DNA from: an uncultured Lachnospiraceae bacterium
Lineage (GTDB): Bacteria; Bacillota; Clostridia; Lachnospirales; Lachnospiraceae
Direction: 5' to 3'
DNA length: 12,920 nt
Assembly (NCBI GenBank): GCA_947177465.1
Contig: CAMWUP010000029.1
Span: 1-12,920 of the forward strand
Every line of letters begins with the position of its first letter. The first letter of the stretch is position 1. Below are positions 6,956-12,920 of the stretch, piece after piece. The notes under the pieces were generated by a model that was given only the letters and a program-made list of their open reading frames with translations, was not told the origin of the DNA and did no database searches. The position numbers were made by a program, and so were the translations under genes.

Positions 6956-7987
6956 ATGGTAGAGTATGTGAAAGGAAATATGTTTGAATGTAACGCAGAT
7001 TGCTTAATCAACACGGTAAACTGTGAAGGATGTATGGGAAAAGGCGTTGCTTATCAATTTAAAATGAAGTTTCCGGAAAATAATAAAGCGTACATTAAAG
7101 CGTGTAAATCGGGAGAGTTGGCAGTTGGAAAAGTACATTGTTATGTAGAAGAAGGTATTACCATTATTAACTTTCCAACTAAGAATAAATGGCGTGAAAA
7201 TTCAAAGATAGAGTATATTGAAAAAGGAATGAATGCTTTTGTTGAGGTGCTGCCTGAATTAGGAGTTAAAAAAATCGCAATTCCGCCATTGGGGTGTGGT
7301 AATGGGGGATTAATTTGGGCGGAAGTAAAGAACATAATAGAAAATAAAATCGCTGGTGTTTCAGATAAGTATGATTTTGTTATTTTTGAACCGTCAGTTT
7401 CTTATAAGGCAATTCCGAAAAAGCCTCCGCAAATCAGTGTTTCGGGATTGGTTTTGCTGGATATACGTTTAAATCTAAAAAGATTTAATGGTATCAGGCT
7501 TCAAAAAGCAGGTTATTTGGTAAATTTTTTTATGGGTGAGGAGTATTTTAAATTTGATAAATGGAAATATGGACCTTATTCCCATTCTATTGATATTGTC
7601 GCCAGAAGTATAAAAGAATATCAGGAATACTATGGTATTGATAATTCTCAGACAACTTTTGAACAGGTATATCGGATAATTTGCAGTGAAAAGGTGGACA
7701 GCAAATTTAATAAACTGCATATAGCGGTGAAGAAATCAACAGAATACGTTAATGCTATACAGACAGATAAAAAACTGGAGGGTATTGCAACGGTTTTGTA
7801 TTTAGTGCAAACCGGAGCAGCAAAAAATAGTGAGCAAATAGTGAATGATTTTAAAAATTGGTCTCAGGATAAGGCGAAAAGATTTTCTAAACAATATATT
7901 TTAGAGTGTATTGATTACTTAGAAAAAACGGCAATGATATCATTGGATATTTGTGGTAATTATGAGTTGTTGAGAAATGCTTTATAA
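6956..7987 (+). CDS. darG: DarG antitoxin: macro-domain ADP-ribosylglycohydrolase with DarT-binding domain
   Basis: This 343-residue protein has two domains. Residues 1-150 are a macro domain of the DarG type: VKGNMFECNADCLINTVNCEG with N22, MGKGVAYQF (27-35), INFPTKNKWR with K76 where the catalytic Lys of DarG lies, and PPLGCGNGGLIWAEV (110-124). DarG removes ADP-ribose from thymidine or related bases in DNA. Residues about 165-343 (IRLQKAGYLVNFFMGEE, KWKYGPYSHSID) match the DarG C-terminal domain that binds and blocks DarT. A GGGAG site lies 7 bases before the ATG and the gene follows darT by 13 bases. Length and motifs look complete, so it appears intact although the toxin is not. It is AT-rich like darT (19 of 60 G/C at 7561-7620). 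Confidence 0.92.
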   Translation: MVEYVKGNMFECNADCLINTVNCEGCMGKGVAYQFKMKFPENNKAYIKACKSGELAVGKVHCYVEEGITIINFPTKNKWRENSKIEYIEKGMNAFVEVLPELGVKKIAIPPLGCGNGGLIWAEVKNIIENKIAGVSDKYDFVIFEPSVSYKAIPKKPPQISVSGLVLLDIRLNLKRFNGIRLQKAGYLVNFFMGEEYFKFDKWKYGPYSHSIDIVARSIKEYQEYYGIDNSQTTFEQVYRIICSEKVDSKFNKLHIAVKKSTEYVNAIQTDKKLEGIATVLYLVQTGAAKNSEQIVNDFKNWSQDKAKRFSKQYILECIDYLEKTAMISLDICGNYELLRNAL

Positions 7988-7990
7988 GTA

Positions 7991-8023
7991 TGCAATTCAT
8001 CCAAAACTTGGGGATGAATTGCA
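7991..8023 (+). repeat. Perfect 12-bp inverted repeat just after the darG stop
   Basis: TGCAATTCATCC (7991-8002) and GGATGAATTGCA (8012-8023) are exact reverse complements around a 9-base loop. The hairpin begins 4 bases after the darG stop. No T-run follows, so it is not a standard intrinsic terminator. It may slow or process the transcript between darG and the helicase, or be a protein-binding or recombination site at the module boundary. It also contains an ATG at 7990 that is unlikely to be used as the helicase start. Confidence 0.75.
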
Positions 8024-8055
8024 GTACGCAGGGTACAAGGGTGGAAGAAAAGCAT

Positions 8056-9390
8056 ATGAATACAATCTGTCGTGATATATTCAGGGCTGTTTATGAGGAA
8101 AAATGGCTCAGCATTGAATATAAGAACGGAAAAGAGGAAATCACAAAATACTGGGTAGGAATTATCAGTATCAACCCCATCGAAAAGTCCATGAAGGTGG
8201 AAGGACTTCATCTGTCCAAATATACCACACAGGAGTTAAAAATCTACGTTGATTCTATCTTGTCGTCGTCCGTCATCGACGGCTCTTACTTCAAAACGGA
8301 TATCAGGCTGAAAAACGATATTCAGGAAAATCCCATCAGATACCAATCCCTGTTTCACCATGCCGCCAACTTGAAAATACTGAATTACCTTGTGGACTGC
8401 AACAGGCTGGACACTACGCCCTATCAGACAGAGTATGCACTGATAAGTAAGTTTGACGGGGACTGTGTGCGGGCGGGAAAATACGATCTGAGTCCGGAGC
8501 AGTTTAAGGAAATCGTAACCAATTTCCAGTATGGCGCGAAAAAAGTGTTTAGTACAAGGATAAAGCAGCTTGCGTTGAACGTGATGAGCGTTCACACCAG
8601 ACAGGGCTTGTATGTGCTGGCGTACCGCCTGCTTAGATTAGATGTAAAGCACAGGACTCTCCGGCAGGAAGAGGAAATCAGCATTAACACCGAGTTTACC
8701 ATAAACGGAAGCAAGCAGAGTATCCGGCGGTTTCTGGATGCGGAGGACTATGCGCTGTTGGAGCATTTCGAGGAAAATGCAGAAAAAATCAAGGACAAAG
8801 TCACACAGAGCAACCGGCAGATAAGCGGTGTGGACGATATGCCGTATATGATTGCCATCGGAAGGGATATGCTGCTGGATTTGCACCACGAATACGACGC
8901 CATCCACAAGATGTATGACGCGGATAAAGTAAGTATCCCAATACAGGCGTTTTTCGGAAATCTGCTGAAGCCTGTTATCAGGACGAAGGATTATCCCACC
9001 GTTTTGCTGAATAAAAAAATCAATCTGGACCAGCTTCTTGCGATTCATAATGCCATAAAATACCCGCTTGCCTATATACAGGGACCGCCCGGCACCGGAA
9101 AAACCAACACCATTGTCAATACCATTATGACTGCTTTTTTCAATGAAAAGACCGTGCTGTTTGCATCCTACAATAACCACCCGATAGACGGTGTGTTTGA
9201 CATGCTTAAGAATATTCCTTACCGGGGCAGGGAAAACGTGGCATTTCCCATTGTCCGTCTGGGCAATGACGAGAAAGTCGCGGAAGCGCTGGACTATATG
9301 AAGGAGCTGTATGAGAGGACGAAAAAGCTCAATATCTTTGACAGCACCCTGAAACGCAACAAAGATGACAGAGCTGTTGCGCCGCCATGA
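8056..9390 (+). CDS. N-terminal part of frameshifted SF1 (Upf1-like) helicase, with WYL-like domain and Walker A
   Basis: This fragment has 444 residues and ends at a TGA after a frameshift. Residues about 1-80 resemble a WYL-like domain (WLSIEYKNGKEEITKYWVG, MKVEGLHLSKYTTQELKIYVDSI), a fold usually found in ligand-sensing regulators. A helical middle (about 85-320) follows without a clear family. Helicase motif I, YIQGPPGTGKTNTI, has its P-loop at 343-350, followed by ILFAS-type strand VLFASYNNHPIDGV (motif Ia). Everything after motif Ia lies in the next reading frame. The start at 8056 is preferred to 7990, which would lie beside the hairpin; GGGTGG lies about 10 bases upstream. Alone this fragment has no Walker B or motif V/VI and should be inactive. 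The intact gene would encode about 998 residues. Confidence 0.85.
   Translation: MNTICRDIFRAVYEEKWLSIEYKNGKEEITKYWVGIISINPIEKSMKVEGLHLSKYTTQELKIYVDSILSSSVIDGSYFKTDIRLKNDIQENPIRYQSLFHHAANLKILNYLVDCNRLDTTPYQTEYALISKFDGDCVRAGKYDLSPEQFKEIVTNFQYGAKKVFSTRIKQLALNVMSVHTRQGLYVLAYRLLRLDVKHRTLRQEEEISINTEFTINGSKQSIRRFLDAEDYALLEHFEENAEKIKDKVTQSNRQISGVDDMPYMIAIGRDMLLDLHHEYDAIHKMYDADKVSIPIQAFFGNLLKPVIRTKDYPTVLLNKKINLDQLLAIHNAIKYPLAYIQGPPGTGKTNTIVNTIMTAFFNEKTVLFASYNNHPIDGVFDMLKNIPYRGRENVAFPIVRLGNDEKVAEALDYMKELYERTKKLNIFDSTLKRNKDDRAVAPP
9353..9390 (+). other. Frameshift junction in the helicase-nuclease gene
   Basis: Frame 1 runs to a TGA at 9388-9390 and frame 2 is open from 9353 onward, so the shift lies between them. 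Removing one A from the AAA at 9361-9363 would give a continuous reading (N-K-M-T-E-L-L-R-R), and the whole 8056-11053 would then be 999 codons including the stop. No slippery heptamer or downstream pseudoknot is obvious, so a one-base insertion or a sequencing error is more likely than programmed shifting. Confidence 0.8.
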
Positions 9391-11053
9391 GGAGAAGCTG
9401 GAGCTTTTGGAAAAGAAGGAGGCCATTGAAAAGCTGATGAGGACCAACAGGCATCTTACCTTTCAAACCTCCCTGCAGGGCGTGCAGCTTGCGGAAGTCA
9501 ATGGAAAGCTGGCGCAAATCGGGGAAATCACGGATGAGGAGGCGCTGAGGCTGGTATTGGAGGACGAGGAGGAATTTAAGCAGTATTTGTATTATACTTC
9601 GGCAAAATACATACAGCGCCTGAAGGAACCGAAAAACGAGGATTTGCTGAAAATTATCTGCATGGAGGTGCATGACAGCGACAGCAGGGAAATGCGGGTG
9701 AAGGAATTTAACGATTATCTGAAGAAGCCGGAGAATGTGAAGAAGCTTCAGAGGATATTTCCCATTGTGGCGACCACGTCCATCTCCGCGCACAAAATCG
9801 GACAGCCGGAGACCTGTTTTGACATGGTGATTATGGACGAGGCAAGTCAGGGAAATATTGCGGTTTCTCTGGTGCCGATTATCCGCGGCAGAAGCCTTAT
9901 GCTGGTGGGCGACCCGCAGCAGCTTAGTCCGGTTATTCTGTTAGATGCCGCGGACAACGCAAAGCTGCGCAGGCAGTACGGTGTGACGGAAGAGTATGAC
10001 TATATTCAGAATTCCATTTATAAAACTTATCTGACATGCGATGCCGTGAGCGGAGAAATCCTGCTGAGCCATCATTATCGCTGTCACAAAAAGATTATAG
10101 AGTTTAACAACCGAAAATATTACAACAATAAACTGGTGATAAAAAGCCAAAATAACGAACCGCAGCCGCTTATTTTTGCGGATATTCCGGACAACAGCAC
10201 TTACTACAGAAATACCGCGCCCAGAGAGGCGGAGGAAATTCTGCGGTTTGCCGTCCAGAATGCGGACAAGCGCATCGGCGTTATCACACCTTTTGTCAAT
10301 CAGAAGGATTATATCAGCGATATGCTGAAAAAGAATGAAATCGGTAATGTGTCCTGCGGCACGGTGCACGCTTTTCAGGGTGATGAAAAGAACGTGATTC
10401 TCTTTTCGCTGGCGCTCACCGATAAGACGGGAACAGGCACCTATGGCTGGCTGAAAAACAACAAAGAGCTTATCAATGTGGCAACCTCCCGCGCCAAAAG
10501 TCAGCTTATTATTTTTTCGAGCAAAAAAGAGCTGGAGCGGCTGCACACGGACGAGAGGGACGACCTCTATGAACTGGTGCAGTATGTACAAAGCAACGGC
10601 ACTTCCCAGGTCACACCGCAGGTAAACGCCTCGCGTGCGCTCGGCATCAAGCCCTACAGCACGGAGACGGAAGCCGCCTTTTTGACCAACCTGAACCACG
10701 CGCTTGACAATGTGCTCAACACCAACAAAAAGTGCGTCGTACAGAAAGAAGTCAGCATTGCCCATGTATTTAACAACAACACCCGCTACAACGATTTGTT
10801 CTACACGGGGCGCTTCGATTTTGTTGTCTACGAGCGCGACTACCACAAAAATGAAATCCCCATCCTCGCCATCGAACTGGACGGCAGGGAGCATGCAGAA
10901 GACAGCGTCGTCATCGAACGCGATAGGAAAAAAGCTGAGATATGCCGCGAGCACGGGTTTGAACTGATACGCATCGAGAATACGTATGCGAGGCGGTATA
11001 ATTATATTAAGGAGATATTGATACGGTATTTTAAGGGGGTGCGGGGGTATTAA
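9365..11053 (+). CDS. C-terminal part of frameshifted SF1 helicase with DUF2726-like PD-(D/E)XK nuclease
   Basis: The ORF starting at the ATG at 9365 has 562 residues, but that ATG lacks a ribosome binding site, so it is the continuation of the upstream frame. Motifs in order are: a coiled-coil (about 1-90), Walker B MVIMDEASQ (DEAS at 158-161), motif III GDPQQLSP (182-189), HHYRCHKKIIEF (motif IV region), motif V GTVHAFQGDEKN (332-343) and motif VI NVATSRAKS (371-379). This is the Upf1/RecD2-like SF1 set. Residues about 430-562 are a DUF2726-like nuclease: FDFVVY (D485), IELDGREH (E504, D506), RDRKKAE (519-525) and LIRIE. That is the PD-(D/E)XK pattern with the Lys supplied late. The gene is much richer in GC (32 of 60 at 10561-10620) than its neighbours. 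It probably unwinds and cuts foreign nucleic acid if intact. Confidence 0.85.
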   Translation: MTELLRRHEEKLELLEKKEAIEKLMRTNRHLTFQTSLQGVQLAEVNGKLAQIGEITDEEALRLVLEDEEEFKQYLYYTSAKYIQRLKEPKNEDLLKIICMEVHDSDSREMRVKEFNDYLKKPENVKKLQRIFPIVATTSISAHKIGQPETCFDMVIMDEASQGNIAVSLVPIIRGRSLMLVGDPQQLSPVILLDAADNAKLRRQYGVTEEYDYIQNSIYKTYLTCDAVSGEILLSHHYRCHKKIIEFNNRKYYNNKLVIKSQNNEPQPLIFADIPDNSTYYRNTAPREAEEILRFAVQNADKRIGVITPFVNQKDYISDMLKKNEIGNVSCGTVHAFQGDEKNVILFSLALTDKTGTGTYGWLKNNKELINVATSRAKSQLIIFSSKKELERLHTDERDDLYELVQYVQSNGTSQVTPQVNASRALGIKPYSTETEAAFLTNLNHALDNVLNTNKKCVVQKEVSIAHVFNNNTRYNDLFYTGRFDFVVYERDYHKNEIPILAIELDGREHAEDSVVIERDRKKAEICREHGFELIRIENTYARRYNYIKEILIRYFKGVRGY

Positions 11054-11056
11054 GGT

Positions 11057-12055
11057 ATGCAGGGATATGTATTAAAAGAGGCAGATTATGTTGAGAAGGT
11101 AATGGCGGAAGATGAGCTTTGGTCGATTTTCAGCGGTATGTTTTCAGGCAGAGCAGTACATGACACCAGCTATAAGTATGGATTCTTTAAGTCTATATTG
11201 GATAGTATTTATAGTACTGATGATAACTTGGTTTTAACTTTTGACCAACTGTTCTATAAATTTACAGAAATATACTGGAATTTAATCCTTAAGTATTGTT
11301 TACGTCAAAAAGCAGTAACCAAAAATGGCAGGGAAACGGCATTGGAGAAGATATTGAAAGAGGCTGCAGGAAAAAAGACGGGTATAGGAGATATATGTTT
11401 TGAATCACTACCCACAGAAATCAAGACAGAAATTTGCCATAAGGTTAAGATGAAGTGTAAGGAAAATGTAGTAGGTGCTTTGTATGGAGATTCCGGCGGT
11501 GTTCTATATGCTTTCTCAAAAAGAAAAGAATATATCAAGCTTAATCCGCAAGTGTATGCTTTTATGACAAAGTATAAAAAAATACTGGAAAAGATAAATT
11601 ATTTTGAATGGGCAAAGTTTTTAGAAAAAGTAAATGATGAGACTACAACACGAAATCTACTGAATAATTTAGATACGCTTACGTTGAGAAATGATTTGTC
11701 AATATATCGCAGAATACTATTTGAAGAATTTGAAGAACATAGGTGCTTTTATTGTGGAAAAGAATTGAAGCGAGGTGAAATTCATGTGGATCATTTTATT
11801 CCATGGTCATTTATTAAAGATGATAATTTGTGGAATTTAGTACTGACCTGTTCTACGTGCAATTTGCGTAAGTCTGATAAGCTGGCGCCACAACAGTACG
11901 TGGACAGGCTTGTTGAGCGCAATGGGTTGATGCTGGAACGAAACCCTGATGAGTTGCCGTTTTATAAAGAAAATAAACCAAGGGAGATTTATTATTGGGC
12001 AAAGTATAACGGATATCGTGAGATTTGGGTGCCGGAGAAAGAAGTTGTAGGCTGA
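11057..12055 (+). CDS. HNH endonuclease domain protein
   Basis: This 332-residue protein ends in a zinc-ribbon HNH nuclease. CFYC (230-233) and CSTCN (265-269) give the four zinc Cys, VDHFIPW holds the catalytic His (H246) and LWNLVL holds the Asn (N260), so the core looks complete. The first 200 residues are helical and of unknown family. The gene starts after the helicase TAA and one GGT codon, in the same frame as the helicase C-terminal part, with G-rich sequence and AAGGT before the ATG. It is clearly co-transcribed with the helicase, but is AT-rich (14 of 60 G/C at 11581-11640) unlike it. It probably cuts DNA as part of the same defence unit; this is inferred from neighbours. Confidence 0.9.
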   Translation: MQGYVLKEADYVEKVMAEDELWSIFSGMFSGRAVHDTSYKYGFFKSILDSIYSTDDNLVLTFDQLFYKFTEIYWNLILKYCLRQKAVTKNGRETALEKILKEAAGKKTGIGDICFESLPTEIKTEICHKVKMKCKENVVGALYGDSGGVLYAFSKRKEYIKLNPQVYAFMTKYKKILEKINYFEWAKFLEKVNDETTTRNLLNNLDTLTLRNDLSIYRRILFEEFEEHRCFYCGKELKRGEIHVDHFIPWSFIKDDNLWNLVLTCSTCNLRKSDKLAPQQYVDRLVERNGLMLERNPDELPFYKENKPREIYYWAKYNGYREIWVPEKEVVG

Positions 12056-12235
12056 TATTTTATTTAGCTGTACATCATAAGGAAGTTAGATTTATAAAAT
12101 TCACGAAGTTAAGGCTGGAAATACGTAGAATAATTGGGAATTCTGTAGTAAAATATTTATAAAAATATGAAAGGTATTAACTAATTTTTTGTCTTGATGG
12201 CTGAAGACATACAAAAGCTAACTAGGAGAACAACA
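12056..12235 (+). promoter_or_regulatory. Intergenic gap with a possible promoter for the PLD-helicase gene
   Basis: This 180-base stretch holds no gene. A TTGGGA (12134-12139), an 18-base spacer and a TATAAA (12158-12163) could form a promoter. The match is modest and the DNA is very AT-rich, so it may be chance. No clear hairpin terminator for the HNH gene is visible. AGGAGA at 12224-12229 is the ribosome binding site of the next gene. Confidence 0.35.
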
Positions 12236-12920
12236 ATGTCTCATACCCCTGAAGAAATCATACAAGCATCTAAAACGGCATTTATTGATATGCAGGTCAA
12301 TTCAAACTTAGCAATTCGCCCTAAGTTTATTTCTAATGACTACAAAAGGGGCTTAAAGGTTTTAAGCAGTATTGAAGAAGAGCTTCGTACCTGTGACGAA
12401 TTTCTGATAAGTGTTGCGTTTATAACAAAGAGCGGCATTACGCCATTATTGCAGATATTGAAGGAGTTAGAGGAAAAGGGTATAAAGGGGAGGATTATGA
12501 CGACGAACTATCTCACCTTTAGCGAACCGGAAGCCCTGAAAAAATTGAATGAACTGCAAAATATAGAAGTGAGGATGTATTGTGTAAATTCGAATGAGGA
12601 AGGATTTCATACAAAAGGTTATCTTTTCCAGCATGAGAATGAATACAAAATCATTGTTGGCAGTTCTAATTTAACACAAAAGGCATTGACCTTAAATAAA
12701 GAGTGGAACATGCAAGTTTTTTCTGCGCGTAGCGGAGAAGTTGCAAATGATGTATTATTAGAGTTTGAATGTCTGTGGACGGAAGCAATCCCGTTAGATT
12801 CTTGGATAGATACTTATACACAGATATATGAAGAACAAAAGAAAAGAGCTAGACATTTAGAATATAAAAATATTATTTCATGTGATAAATATACACTGAA
12901 TCCCAATTCAATGCAGGTTG
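12236..12920 (+). CDS. PLD-nuclease/helicase protein (DUF3427-type), 3'-truncated by the window
   Basis: The frame opens at the ATG at 12236, 6 bases after AGGAGA, and stays open to the window end with 228 codons. Residues about 25-190 form a phospholipase D-like nuclease domain: FISNDYKRGLKVLSSIEEEL, FLISVAFITKSGI, RIMTTNYL, then the HxK motif HTKGYLF and IIVGSSNLT, which supplies the GSSN part. The last visible residues, TLNPNSMQV, look like the Q-motif entry to an SF2 helicase core. In family knowledge this PLD-helicase layout usually continues with a DEAD/DEAH ATPase and a DUF3427 tail; that part is outside the window and is inferred. Such proteins are common in phage-defence islands. The gene is the next member of the helicase-HNH cluster. 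Confidence 0.85.
   Translation, partial: MSHTPEEIIQASKTAFIDMQVNSNLAIRPKFISNDYKRGLKVLSSIEEELRTCDEFLISVAFITKSGITPLLQILKELEEKGIKGRIMTTNYLTFSEPEALKKLNELQNIEVRMYCVNSNEEGFHTKGYLFQHENEYKIIVGSSNLTQKALTLNKEWNMQVFSARSGEVANDVLLEFECLWTEAIPLDSWIDTYTQIYEEQKKRARHLEYKNIISCDKYTLNPNSMQV

Noticed and set aside
8003..8023. Intrinsic terminator after darG
   Set aside because: The hairpin is strong but no T-run follows on the + strand.
9353..9370. Programmed ribosomal frameshift in the helicase
   Set aside because: No slippery heptamer or strong stimulatory structure seen; a one-base insertion in an A-run explains it more simply.
8638..9447. 269-residue ORF on the minus strand opposite the helicase
   Set aside because: Shadow of the helicase frame; no ribosome binding site and no family motif, while the + strand has clear helicase motifs.
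9941..10954. 337-residue ORF on the minus strand opposite the helicase-nuclease
   Set aside because: It is long only because codon use of the helicase leaves the antisense frame open; its product is hydrophobic and lacks domain motifs.
12061..12120. Short GAAGTTA direct repeat in the gap before the PLD-helicase
   Set aside because: Two copies of 7 bases in AT-rich DNA are expected by chance; no array or regular spacing, so not a CRISPR or iteron.

Overview
The window looks like a low-to-moderate GC Firmicute, most likely a gut-type Clostridia/Lachnospiraceae member. The reasons are strong AGGAGG-type ribosome binding sites, the amidase_6, MerR-ABC, DUF3795 and GyrI gene families, and AT-rich intergenic DNA. 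This placement rests on gene families and sequence style, not on a database match. There are no rRNA, tRNA, CRISPR or insertion-sequence features.

Left part (1-5900), chromosomal stress and envelope genes. The window opens inside a cell-wall amidase (amidase_6) gene that carries an in-frame TAG at 55-57, so it looks broken. A small membrane-anchored hypothetical protein follows on the + strand. Two minus-strand operons come next. One is a MerR regulator, ABC ATPase and ABC-2 permease set, read from a promoter with a 19-bp spacer and a central dyad, which is typical of MerR activation. The other is a WYL-type regulator, a YjbR-like/DUF3795 Cys-rich fusion and a GyrI-like small-molecule-binding protein, closed by a long hairpin at 3505-3549. 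Both read as small-molecule sensing and detoxification units.

Right part (5970-12920), a defence-type island on the + strand. A P-loop kinase-like gene with its own promoter is followed by a DarT-DarG toxin-antitoxin pair. The DarT toxin has lost its central NAD-binding section while the DarG antitoxin is full length. Next is a large SF1 (Upf1-like) helicase with an N-terminal WYL-like domain and a C-terminal DUF2726 PD-(D/E)XK-like nuclease. It is split by a frameshift near 9361. Three bases after its stop codon, and in the same frame, is an HNH endonuclease gene. After a 180-base gap comes the start of a PLD-nuclease/helicase protein (DUF3427-type expected) that runs off the window end.

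The most interesting unit is the three-nuclease, probably two-helicase cluster at 8056-12920. I do not recognise this gene combination as a named defence system, and it sits directly beside a decaying DarTG locus. The helicase is much richer in GC than its neighbours, so the island looks like a mosaic assembled by transfer. Two or three genes (amidase, darT, helicase) carry lesions, which suggests the region is decaying or has sequence errors that should be checked.
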